A DNA stretch of 36,114 nt, from contig JAKSOV010000008.1 of assembly GCA_024405415.1 (NCBI GenBank), positions 1 through 36,114 on the forward strand, read 5' to 3'. The translations under genes and the position numbers were made by a program. Every line of letters starts with the position of its first letter. Positions within the stretch are counted from its first letter, which is position 1. Shown in pieces: positions 23,974 through 33,487 of the stretch. The DNA is from Akkermansia sp. Lineage in GTDB: Bacteria; Verrucomicrobiota; Verrucomicrobiia; Verrucomicrobiales; Akkermansiaceae. The notes beneath the pieces are model-generated. The model saw only the letters and a list, made by a program, of their open reading frames with translations, searched no databases and was not told where the DNA came from.

Positions 23974-24479
23974 CGTTCCTGTTGCAGGAAATACAGGCCC
24001 GCGTAGATGCGGGAGTCGATGGAGACGCCCGCGGCTGTCTTAGCTGCCAGCCATGCGTCGATGTCATCCAACGGGGCCTCGCAGACGGTGATGTTCTCGT
24101 TCTCCACGCCGCCGCCCTGCGCCACGCGGCGCAGCCCTGTGGCCAGGTAAAAGTGCAGCGTCTCGCTCGTCAGCCCGGGCGAGCTGGGGGAGGTGAAGAG
24201 GTAGCGCATCTCCGCTGCCTCGTAGCCCGTTTCCTCCAACAGCTCGCGGCGCGCGGCGGCGAGGTCGCTCTCGGGTCCCTCATCCCCGCTCAGCCCCGCG
24301 GGAAAGCAGAGGCTGCGCTTGCCGATGGGCGGGCGGAACTCCTCCACCAGCAGCACCTTGTTTTCGGGCGTGCAGGCAAAAATCATCACCGCGCCCGTGT
24401 TGTTCACGCGCTCGCAGTACTCCCAGCGCCCCTCGCGCACGAGATTGAGGAACTTTCCGTGGTACAGCAGCTCTGCCAT
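23970..24479 (-). CDS. NUDIX hydrolase, ADP-ribose pyrophosphatase-like
   Basis: A 169-aa cytosolic hydrolase of nucleoside diphosphate derivatives, probably ADP-ribose or a nucleotide sugar. The NUDIX box is read as GDEGPESDLAAARRELLEET followed by GY, close to the canonical pattern with an irregular first glycine. The upstream VEEFRPPIGKRSLCFPAG matches ADP-ribose pyrophosphatases. The ATG at 24479 lies 6 nt after a -10 box, so a leaderless mRNA is predicted. A small membrane protein gene overlaps its stop. The accessory islet begins just beyond its promoter. Confidence 0.9.
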   Translation of the reverse strand: MAELLYHGKFLNLVREGRWEYCERVNNTGAVMIFACTPENKVLLVEEFRPPIGKRSLCFPAGLSGDEGPESDLAAARRELLEETGYEAAEMRYLFTSPSSPGLTSETLHFYLATGLRRVAQGGGVENENITVCEAPLDDIDAWLAAKTAAGVSIDSRIYAGLYFLQQER

Positions 24480-24485
24480 GGCGTT

Positions 24486-24514
24486 GTTGTAGCACATTCC
24501 GCGCCGCGCGTCAA
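24486..24514 (-). promoter_or_regulatory. promoter of the NUDIX hydrolase gene
   Basis: On the minus strand TTGACG (24514-24509) and TACAAC (24491-24486) are 17 bp apart. Six nt separate the -10 box from the ATG at 24479, so the transcript should start at or within a base or two of the start codon. The rest of the gap up to 24736 shows no gene; it ends in an A/C-rich, Shine-Dalgarno-free leader of the capsid gene. Confidence 0.55.
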
Positions 24515-24736
24515 CCACGCTTCCCCGCGGGAGGGCAGGTCGCGCGAACGGGGCGGATAGGGGTGACAGAGGCTGAAAAGCGTGCTTTGCTTTTGCACGG
24601 CAAGTGCGCCGCCGAGCGACCAATTTCCGCCCCTGCGGAAACCGCAACACGGCACCGCGCGGTCCGACTCCGCTACCCTTGCGGACAATCACCCCACACC
24701 GTTTGCCGTCACCAACACCAAACAACACACACAACA

Positions 24737-25645
24737 ATGGCTGATATCGAACAGAACTACCAGATTAAGTATTCCGAGAAGTGGGGCTCTTACCTCCAGC
24801 AGGAGGCCTCCCGACTCGACAAGTATGTAACCGTGGAGAGCGGTCTCACCGGCAAGATGGTCGCCTATGACCAGTACGGTCTGCTGACCTTCACGGAGAA
24901 GACGGGCCGCATGGGCACCACCACCCCCGCGGAGGCTCCCACCTACCGCCGCATCATGCACCCCCACCTCTTCACCAAAGCCATCGGTTTCGATGAGTTT
25001 GACGCGAAGAAGCTCGCCAACATCGACGTGCCCGTCTCCAAGACCATCGAAAGCCTGCGCGCCGCCGCCGGCCGCTGCATGGACAAGGTGATGATTGACG
25101 CCTTCCTCGGCGTGAACTACACGGGCGAAGTGGGCGGCACGCAGGTGGCCTTCCCCGCCTCGCAGACCATCGCCGTGGACTACACCGACACGGGCGTGGA
25201 TGAGACCTCCAACCTCACCATCGACAAGCTGCGCCACGCGCTGACCATGCTGCAGAAGGCCGAGGCTTGGAGCGAGGACCGCCGCGCCTACGGCGATGAG
25301 CTCGTGCTCGCCTGCTCCAGCAGCCAGATCAACGCCCTGCTCCAGCAGCCCGAGGTCTCCAGCTACGACTACAACACCGTCCGTGCGCTGGCCGAGGGTA
25401 AGATTGACTCCTTCATGGGCTTCAAGATTATCCGCACCGAGCAGCTGCCCGTCACGACCGAGGGCGTGCGTTCCTGCCTTGCTTGGGTCAAGAGCCGCGC
25501 GCAGTTCGGCATCTGGGACGACTTCAAGGTCAAGCTCTCCGTCCGCGACGACCTCGATGAGACCCTCCAGATTCGCGCCAAGTTCGCCTGCGGCGCCACG
25601 CGTCTGCAGGAGGAAGGTTTCGTCAAGATTCTCTGCGCCGAGTGA
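24737..25645 (+). CDS. solitary phage-type major capsid protein
   Basis: A 302-aa protein that matches, by pattern, phage major capsid proteins (Phage_capsid_2-like group). The signs are the N-terminal YSEKWGSYLQQEASRLDKYV, AYDQYGLLTF, YRRIMHPHLF, FDEFDAKKLANIDVPVSKT, the AAGRCMDKVMIDAFLG helix, LTIDKLRHALTMLQKAEA, YDYNTVRALAEGKIDSFMGFKI, and the C-terminal GATRLQEEGFVKILCAE. The protein appears complete, with no frameshift. No portal, terminase, tail or scaffold gene is nearby. The start is ATG 24737, with an A/C-rich leader and no Shine-Dalgarno. Strong hairpins follow the stop, so it is a single-gene unit. It may be a prophage remnant, part of a satellite, or a domesticated shell. Confidence 0.8.
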   Translation: MADIEQNYQIKYSEKWGSYLQQEASRLDKYVTVESGLTGKMVAYDQYGLLTFTEKTGRMGTTTPAEAPTYRRIMHPHLFTKAIGFDEFDAKKLANIDVPVSKTIESLRAAAGRCMDKVMIDAFLGVNYTGEVGGTQVAFPASQTIAVDYTDTGVDETSNLTIDKLRHALTMLQKAEAWSEDRRAYGDELVLACSSSQINALLQQPEVSSYDYNTVRALAEGKIDSFMGFKIIRTEQLPVTTEGVRSCLAWVKSRAQFGIWDDFKVKLSVRDDLDETLQIRAKFACGATRLQEEGFVKILCAE

Positions 25646-25705
25646 GTGCTCGGCGCGCTTTAAGAGAGGCGCACACAAAGCCCGCTCGGCGCAAGCCGAG
25701 CGGGC
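25637..25705 (+). terminator. tandem terminator hairpins after the capsid gene
   Basis: The first hairpin, CGCCGAG (25637-25643) with CTCGGCG (25650-25656), overlaps the stop codon. The second has an 11-bp perfect stem GCCCGCTCGGC (25680-25690), loop GCAA, and its complement (25695-25705), followed by GATTT. The T tract is weak, but two stems in tandem should end or process the transcript. Confidence 0.7.
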
Positions 25706-25713
25706 GATTTGGT

Positions 25714-25770
25714 ATTTATCATTTTGAATTTATCATTTATAAAGTTTTAAATTCGCACGGCTTCGCCGTG
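25714..25770 (+). repeat. heptamer-hairpin element (ATTTATC type)
   Basis: Units ATTTATC (25714), ATTTTGA, ATTTATC and ATTTATA run to 25741, with degenerate AAGTTTT next. The linker ends AAATTCG and leads to hairpin CACGGC (25756-25761), loop TTC, GCCGTG (25765-25770). The order array, TTCG linker, GC hairpin is the same as at the other loci. Confidence 0.8.
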
Positions 25771-25781
25771 GAATAATGAAA

Positions 25782-25813
25782 AACGGCCTGACCTTGCGGT
25801 CAGACCGTTTTTG
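25782..25813 (-). terminator. bidirectional terminator
   Basis: The 12-bp stem AACGGCCTGACC (25782-25793), loop TTGC, and GGTCAGACCGTT (25798-25809) has one internal mismatch. T tracts lie on both strands. On the minus strand it sits about 20 bp after the stop of the PEP-CTERM remnant and was probably its terminator. Confidence 0.8.
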
Positions 25814-25832
25814 TTTCATTTGTTATCCGCTC

Positions 25833-25877
25833 TCACTTCCTCTTGCGGCGGGCGGCGAGGGAGGCCAGAGCGAGCAG
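25833..25877 (-). pseudogene. 3' remnant of a PEP-CTERM protein gene
   Basis: Read on the minus strand, these bases encode LLALASLAARRKRK and a stop. This is the membrane helix end and basic tail of a PEP-CTERM/exosortase sorting signal, as found in great numbers in Akkermansia and relatives. The next codon upstream (25880-25878) is a stop, so everything N-terminal, including the PEP motif, is gone. The terminator at 25782-25813 lies downstream in the right orientation. The break coincides with the 5' end of the recombinase fragment. Confidence 0.65.
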
Positions 25878-26481
25878 TTACCACAAGGGGCGTTCTATCC
25901 TGCACTCCATCTTTGCCTATGGCATCCGCCAAGAGTGGTGTGACAGGAACCCCGTGGATGCCATCGAAGCCCCGCGCGTGAAAGAAAAGCCCATCGAGCC
26001 GCTGAGCTTGGAAGAAGTCTCACGGCTGGAGCGCGCCGCCGAACGCCCAGAGCATAGGGACATGCAGCTCTCGCTGAAGCTCATGCTCTACTGCGGCATC
26101 CGCCCCGCAGAAGTGACACGCATCGACCCGCAGCGGGATATTGTGGGGGATGAGCTTATCATCCGCCCGAACACCAGCAAGACAGGCGGCGGGCGTGTGG
26201 TGCCGTTGAGAAAGGTTGCCCGGTACATCAAGCGGCACCGCGGTGCCCTCACCATCCCCAACCGCTGGGAGCAACGCTGGCGCGCCCTGCGCCGCGCCGC
26301 ACGCTTCCGAATCTGGCGCCCCGACATCTGCCGCCACACCTTCGCCACCTACCACGCCCGCCACTTCCGCGATTTGGCTGCGCTCCAACTTGAAATGGGC
26401 CACACCACCCCGCGGCTCCTCCACTCCCGCTACCTCTCGCCGATAGGGCAAACAGTAGCGCGAAAGTTTTGGCTGTCATGA
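25878..26481 (+). pseudogene. 5'-truncated tyrosine recombinase (phage-type integrase)
   Basis: About 200 residues of a tyrosine recombinase are open to a TGA at 26481. They cover the end of the core-binding domain (SYHKGRSILHSIFAYG, then WCDRNPVDAIEAP) and the whole catalytic domain. Catalytic residues: Arg in CGIRPAEVTRI, Lys in TSKTGGGRVVPL, Arg-His in DICRHTFATY, His in LEMGHTT and Tyr in HSRYLSP; the first His of the HxxR motif is Asp. There is no ATG, and the N-terminal half of the core-binding domain (some 80-90 residues) is missing. The 5' edge lies exactly where the PEP-CTERM remnant breaks off. It is probably non-functional. Confidence 0.8.
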
Positions 26482-26498
26482 GGATAAAATCGCCCTTT

Positions 26499-26580
26499 CG
26501 GCTCAGAAATGGTGTTTTTTGCTTCCTTTTCGGCTCAAAACGGGGTTATAATGAGCCGTAAACACGCTCAGAATGAGCCG
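26499..26580 (+). promoter_or_regulatory. fic promoter with four phased operator half-sites
   Basis: The heptamer CGGCTCA occurs at 26499-26505 and 26531-26537, and its complement TGAGCCG at 26552-26558 and 26574-26580, each with flanking A/T (consensus TTTCGGCTCA). A degenerate CGCTCA lies at 26565-26570. Start-to-start distances are 32, 21 and 22 bp, close to whole helical turns. A perfect TATAAT (26547-26552) lies between and overlaps the third site; no good -35 is seen. This fits repression by the winged-helix domain of the Fic protein itself. Confidence 0.65.
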
Positions 26581-26586
26581 AAAAAC

Positions 26587-27621
26587 ATGAGAGAGGAACG
26601 CCGCATTATCGAAGTCCTGCAAAATGTCGAAAGTTTAAGCCGCGCCGAGCTGGCTTCAGCCATCGCATTTCAGGATAGCGAAGCCACCCTGAAACGCGAG
26701 TTGCAACGACTCGTGCGGGACGGAAAAATCAGCCTGTTGGGTAAAGGCCGCAGCACGCGCTACGCCCTCAGCCCCGCGGGGCGTGTGCTCTCTACCGTGG
26801 ACCTTGATACCTATTTCAGCCGAGAGATTGATGAGCGCCACATCCACGCATCTTTCAACTTTGATTTAGTGGAGCACATTCTGCCGCAAGTCAAGCTGTT
26901 CTCGGAGGATGAGCTGGAACACCTGAGTTCTCTGCAATCGACCTTTAGGGCGAACATTGCAGCTCTTCCGCCGACGGAGCAGCGCCGCGAGATGACGCGT
27001 CTCGGCATTGACCTGAGCTGGAAATCTTCCCAGATTGAGGGCAACACCTACACCCTGCTGGAAACGGAGCGGCTCCTGTTGGAAAAGCAGGCGGCCAACG
27101 GCAAGACGCGGGAGGAGGCTACGATGCTGCTCAATCACAAAAAAGCACTTGATTTCATCATCGACAACCCGGATTATCTCAAGAAACTCTCGGTGGCGCG
27201 TATCGAAGATATCCACCGCCTCTTGGTGCAGGATTTAGGGATTGAGCACAACATCCGCCAACGGCGCGTGGGCATCATCGGCACCAATTATCGCCCCTTG
27301 GACAACGAGTTCCAAATCCGCGAAGCCTTGGAAGCGACCAGCCGACTGGTCAATGGCACGGAGTGCGTTTTCAGCAAGGCTCTGTTGGTGCTGGTGCTAC
27401 TCTCCTACATTCAGGCTTTTACCGACGGCAACAAGCGCACCGCTCGCATCACGGCCAATGCCGTGCTGATGGCACACGGCTACTGCCCTCTCTCTTTCCG
27501 CAGCGTGGATTCCATCGACTACAAAAAAGCGATGCTCCTCTTTTACGAGCAGAATAACCTCGCCGCCTTCAAGCAGATTTTCATGGAGCAGTTTGAGTTT
27601 GCCGTCAACACCTATTTCTGA
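26587..27621 (+). CDS. Fic-domain protein with N-terminal winged helix
   Basis: A 344-aa protein. The N-terminal 60 residues form a winged helix (IIEVLQNVESLSRAELASAI, LQRLVRDGKISLLGKGRSTRY). A linker is followed by the Fic region with the inhibitory helix motif SSQIEGN (S148, E151), which in class II Fic proteins blocks ATP binding. The core motif reads QAFTDGNKRTAR: DGN and both Arg are kept, but the catalytic His is Gln276. The C-terminal part (PLSFRSVDSIDYKKAMLLFYEQNN) is typical of DNA-binding Fic proteins. Known Fic enzymes AMPylate proteins; activity here is doubtful. The start at ATG 26587 is chosen because TATAAT lies at 26547-26552; ATG 26551 would overlap it. It probably represses itself. 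Confidence 0.85.
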   Translation: MREERRIIEVLQNVESLSRAELASAIAFQDSEATLKRELQRLVRDGKISLLGKGRSTRYALSPAGRVLSTVDLDTYFSREIDERHIHASFNFDLVEHILPQVKLFSEDELEHLSSLQSTFRANIAALPPTEQRREMTRLGIDLSWKSSQIEGNTYTLLETERLLLEKQAANGKTREEATMLLNHKKALDFIIDNPDYLKKLSVARIEDIHRLLVQDLGIEHNIRQRRVGIIGTNYRPLDNEFQIREALEATSRLVNGTECVFSKALLVLVLLSYIQAFTDGNKRTARITANAVLMAHGYCPLSFRSVDSIDYKKAMLLFYEQNNLAAFKQIFMEQFEFAVNTYF

Positions 27622-27670
27622 TAACAGGAAAGGGAAAATCAAACACCGTATTGGTGGTGCAATGATAGAA

Positions 27671-27704
27671 AAAAGCGGTCTGACGCTCGCGTCAGACCGC
27701 TTTT
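27671..27704 (+). terminator. terminator between fic and atpC
   Basis: A 15-bp perfect stem, AAAAGCGGTCTGACG (27671-27685), loop CTCG, and its complement (27690-27704), has T and A tracts on both sides. It can end both fic (plus) and the ATP synthase operon (minus). Confidence 0.88.
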
Positions 27705-27711
27705 CGAATCC

Positions 27712-27778
27712 TGCGGCGGAGCCGCACGAACTGCTCAAATCAAAAATCGTAAATCCAAAATCCTAAATCTCAGATTCA
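27712..27778 (-). repeat. heptamer-hairpin element at the atpC stop
   Basis: Hairpin TGCGGC (27712-27717), loop GGA, GCCGCA (27721-27726); linker CGAACTGCTC; then units AAATCAA (27737), AAATCGT, AAATCCA, AAATCCT, AAATCTC and AGATTCA (to 27778). The last unit contains the atpC stop codon (TGA, 27778-27776 on the minus strand). In the direction of the operon the order is stop codon, array, linker, GC hairpin, terminator. Confidence 0.85.
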
Positions 27779-28195
27779 ATGCTTGTGGAGCTTCTTGTGG
27801 AACTCCAGCATGGCGAGCTGCTTGGCTATGGCGGCCTCGAGGTTGGCCTGTTCCTCGCGAGAGAGGACGGAGGCGCTGTTGCGCAGGGCTGCCTTGGCGC
27901 GCTCGACCGCCTTTTCCACGGTATCGGTGTCGATATCCGCGGCGGCGAGGGCGGTGTCCGTCACCAGTAACACGCGGTCGTTCTCCACCTGCAGGAAGCC
28001 GCCGCCCACGAAGAGCGTCTGCGCCTCCCCGCCGACGGGGCGGTAGGTGAGCGCACCGTTCGCCACGGAGGTGATGAGGTCGGTGTGGCCGGGCAGCACC
28101 TCCATCTCGCCCTGAGAGGCGGGGAGGTGCACCGAGCTCACCTCCGTCTCCAGAGCCGTGCGCAGCGGGGTGATGATGGTGAAATGAAGACTCAT
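27776..28195 (-). CDS. atpC: ATP synthase F1 epsilon subunit
   Basis: A 139-aa central-stalk subunit that couples gamma rotation to the c-ring and can inhibit ATP hydrolysis. The N-terminal beta-sandwich is clear: LHFTIITPLRTALETEVSSVHLPASQGEMEVLPGHTDLI, then GGGFLQVENDRVLLVTDTA. The C-terminal two-helix part follows (ERAKAALRNSASVLSREEQ). It is the last gene of the operon, 5 bp after atpD. The stop codon lies inside a heptamer array. Confidence 0.95.
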   Translation of the reverse strand: MSLHFTIITPLRTALETEVSSVHLPASQGEMEVLPGHTDLITSVANGALTYRPVGGEAQTLFVGGGFLQVENDRVLLVTDTALAAADIDTDTVEKAVERAKAALRNSASVLSREEQANLEAAIAKQLAMLEFHKKLHKH

Positions 28196-28200
28196 AAGCG

Positions 28201-29649
<1,449 letters not shown>

Positions 29650-30516
29650 TTACTCCATCGCCTTCATGGCGGTGGTGATTTCGAGAAGCTCGTTGGTAAT
29701 CTGCGTCTGGCGCGCCTTGTTGTACTCCAGCGTGAGCTCGCCGATGAGGGTCTTGGCGTTCTCCGTGGCGGATTTCATGGCGACCATGCGCGCGCTCTGT
29801 TCGGAGGCCTTGCCCTCCAGCACCATCTGCGTGAGCAGGTTGGCGAAGTAGAGCGGCAGGATGGACGCAAGCAGCGCCGAGGGCGTGGGCTCCAGCAGGA
29901 AGCCGGCGTTGTCGGTGTCGGGCATCTTGTCCTGCTGCGCGACGGCAAGCAGTTCATCGGGCGTGATGGGCAGCAGCTCCGTGAGATGGGGACGCTGCAC
30001 CATGACGTTGATAAACTTCTGGTAGATGACGGAGACGCTGTTGTAGGTGCCGTCCTCGTAGCTCTTGCGGATGAAGTCGAGGATGGGCTTCAGCTCCGCT
30101 TCGCCGAAGCCGTCGGCAAGGCTGAAGGAAGCCACCAGATTGCGCCCCGTGCGGGCAAATTGCGGATTGAGCTTGGCACCGATGGTCACGTAGTCCGCCT
30201 CCTGCGGGCAGCGCACCAGCACCTCCTTCATGAGGTTGGCGTTCAGACCGCCGCAGAGACCGCGATCCGTGGTGATGACCACCACGAGCTGCTTCCCGTT
30301 GGGGCTGCGCTGCATGAGCGGGGAGTCGCAGTCCGCGATGCTCTCCTGCAGGTGACGGAAGACGTTGGCAAGCGCGCTCACATAGGCGCGCCCTGCGAGT
30401 GCAAGCTCCTGAGCACGGCGCATCTTGGCGGACGCAACCATCTGCATCGCCTTGGTAATCTGCGATGTGTTGCGTACCGACTTGATGCGGCGTTTGATGT
30501 CTCTCAGGCTGGCCAT
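29650..30516 (-). CDS. atpG: ATP synthase F1 gamma subunit
   Basis: The rotating central shaft, 288 aa. The N-terminal helix MASLRDIKRRIKSVRNTSQITKAMQMVAS and the C-terminal helix (ARMVAMKSATENAKTLI to ELLEITTAMKAME) form the coiled coil. The Rossmann-like middle includes VVVITTDRGLCGGLNANL. It begins 4 bp after the atpA stop. Confidence 0.97.
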   Translation of the reverse strand: MASLRDIKRRIKSVRNTSQITKAMQMVASAKMRRAQELALAGRAYVSALANVFRHLQESIADCDSPLMQRSPNGKQLVVVITTDRGLCGGLNANLMKEVLVRCPQEADYVTIGAKLNPQFARTGRNLVASFSLADGFGEAELKPILDFIRKSYEDGTYNSVSVIYQKFINVMVQRPHLTELLPITPDELLAVAQQDKMPDTDNAGFLLEPTPSALLASILPLYFANLLTQMVLEGKASEQSARMVAMKSATENAKTLIGELTLEYNKARQTQITNELLEITTAMKAME

Positions 30517-30520
30517 GGTA

Positions 30521-32056
<1,536 letters not shown>

Positions 32057-32100
32057 ACGCTTGGTGTGATTTTAATAAGGGGTTCGGTGAAAGCTTGGTG

Positions 32101-32493
32101 TTAGGCGAGGCGGGAGAGGCGGTCGATGCGGGAGCGGACGGAGGCGTCCGTCACTTCGTCGCCCACGCGGACAGTGAGTCCGGCGATGAGGGCGGGGTCG
32201 GTCTGCCACTCGAAGATAAGCCCCGCATGCGTGGCGGAGAGTTTCTCGGTGATGGCGGTCTTCTCCGCATCCGTCAGCGGCACGGCGGAGGTGACGGTCG
32301 CGGTGCGGCGCTTCTGCTCGGCGCGCACCATCTCGGTGAAGGCAGTGAGCAGGGCGATGCCGTTGCGGGGCTTGCGCTCCGCAATCGCCGCGGCGCACTC
32401 ACGCACGCGGTCTTCCAGCAGCAGCCCGTCCGCCCCCGTGCAGAGGCGCATCAGGCGGCGTGCCTGCGCTTGGACATCCTTGGTAATCTTCAT
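32101..32493 (-). CDS. atpH: ATP synthase F1 delta subunit, short form
   Basis: The stator subunit linking alpha to the b-subunits. It is identified by position between atpF and atpA and by its C-terminal half: VTSAVPLTDAEKTAITEKLS and DPALIAGLTVRVGDEVTDASV, followed by RIDRLSRL. At 130 aa it is about 45-50 residues shorter than usual (about 178): the N-terminal six-helix domain seems reduced to some 70 residues. No frameshift is visible upstream, where a heptamer-hairpin element separates it from atpF. Lineage-specific shortening and truncation by the element are both possible. Confidence 0.88.
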   Translation of the reverse strand: MKITKDVQAQARRLMRLCTGADGLLLEDRVRECAAAIAERKPRNGIALLTAFTEMVRAEQKRRTATVTSAVPLTDAEKTAITEKLSATHAGLIFEWQTDPALIAGLTVRVGDEVTDASVRSRIDRLSRLA

Positions 32494-32515
32494 AACGGCC
32501 TTTTCCGTTTCTCCC

Positions 32516-32575
32516 GCGCGGCAACGCCGCGCCGAATGTTCAATTTGTAATTTGTAAATTGTAATTTGTCATTCA
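32516..32575 (-). repeat. heptamer-hairpin element between atpF and atpH
   Basis: Hairpin GCGCGGC (32516-32522), loop AAC, GCCGCGC (32526-32532); linker CGAATGTTCA; then units ATTTGTA (32543), ATTTGTA, AATTGTA and ATTTGTC (to 32570) and ATTCA, which contains the atpF stop codon. The element sits inside the ATP synthase operon, with no terminator-like T tract after the hairpin on the transcribed strand. Confidence 0.85.
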
Positions 32576-33094
32576 GAGTGCCTTAATCGCCTCGTCATTA
32601 ATCTTGCGGTGGTCCTCCTCGCTGAGCACCTTCCCCGTCACCTGAGAGGTGGCGAGGGCGACAAGGCGGGCGAACTCACCCTTCAGGGCGTCCTTCTCGC
32701 GCTGGGTGTCCATGGCGGCCTGCTTCTTGGCGTTCTCGATGACGGTCTGAGCCTCCGTGGTAGCCTTGGCGACGAGCTCTTCCTGCACACGGGCGGCGGT
32801 CTGCTTGGCGTGTTCCACCTCCTGCTTGGAGGCGGCGTGGGCTTCTTCCATCATCTTGGCACCCGCTTCCTTCACCTCAGCGAGCTCCTTTTGGCTCTGC
32901 GCGTGCATGGCTTCACCCTCCTCGATACGCTTGCGGCGCTCCTCCAGCTGGCCCATGATGGGCTTGATGCCGAACTTGGCCACCGCGGCCACGAGAATGG
33001 TGAAGGCGATGAGGTGTGCAATGAAGACATCGGTATGCAGGCCGAACTTATCGGCCAGCTGCAACATATCGGCTGCGAGATACGGTGTGTACAT
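32573..33094 (-). CDS. atpF: ATP synthase F0 b subunit
   Basis: The peripheral stalk, 173 aa. One N-terminal membrane helix (about residues 23-42, FIAHLIAFTILVAAVAKFG) is followed by a long charged coiled coil (ERRKRIEEGEAMHAQSQ onward). Only one b-type gene is present, so the stalk is a homodimer. The stop codon lies in the last unit of a heptamer array. A 12-bp hairpin separates it from atpE upstream. Confidence 0.96.
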   Translation of the reverse strand: MYTPYLAADMLQLADKFGLHTDVFIAHLIAFTILVAAVAKFGIKPIMGQLEERRKRIEEGEAMHAQSQKELAEVKEAGAKMMEEAHAASKQEVEHAKQTAARVQEELVAKATTEAQTVIENAKKQAAMDTQREKDALKGEFARLVALATSQVTGKVLSEEDHRKINDEAIKAL

Positions 33095-33151
33095 AAGTTA
33101 AGTAGATTCAGTTAAAAATGACGGACGGATAAAACAGTAGGAAAGGGGGCG

Positions 33152-33180
33152 GGTTGCGCTCCCTTGCGGGGAGCGCAACC
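33152..33180 (-). other. intra-operon hairpin between atpE and atpF
   Basis: A perfect 12-bp stem, GGTTGCGCTCCC (33152-33163) and GGGAGCGCAACC (33169-33180), has a 5-nt loop. On the minus strand it is followed by C-rich sequence, not a T run, so it is more likely a processing or mRNA-stabilising structure after atpE than a terminator. Such a site would help raise c-subunit expression relative to its neighbours. Confidence 0.7.
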
Positions 33181-33195
33181 TCGGGCAGAGCGAAC

Positions 33196-33414
<219 letters not shown>

Positions 33415-33487
33415 TTATTGTATTTGTTGTTGTTAATGAACCCCTGCCCTCACGGCTTACTTCATGAACAAACAGGGGAAATCTTTC

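Noticed and set aside
12065-24000. Other long antisense frames over lysS, trkH, the 469-aa gene and the PBP
   Set aside because: Each lies opposite a gene with clear family motifs and has shadow-like composition; no start signals or motifs support them.
24737-25645. Encapsulin instead of phage capsid
   Set aside because: The sequence pattern follows phage major capsid proteins of the Phage_capsid_2 type, and no cargo enzyme gene is adjacent.
25646-25832. A gene between the capsid and the recombinase fragment
   Set aside because: The stretch is made of hairpins, a heptamer array and a terminator; no frame with coding character was found.
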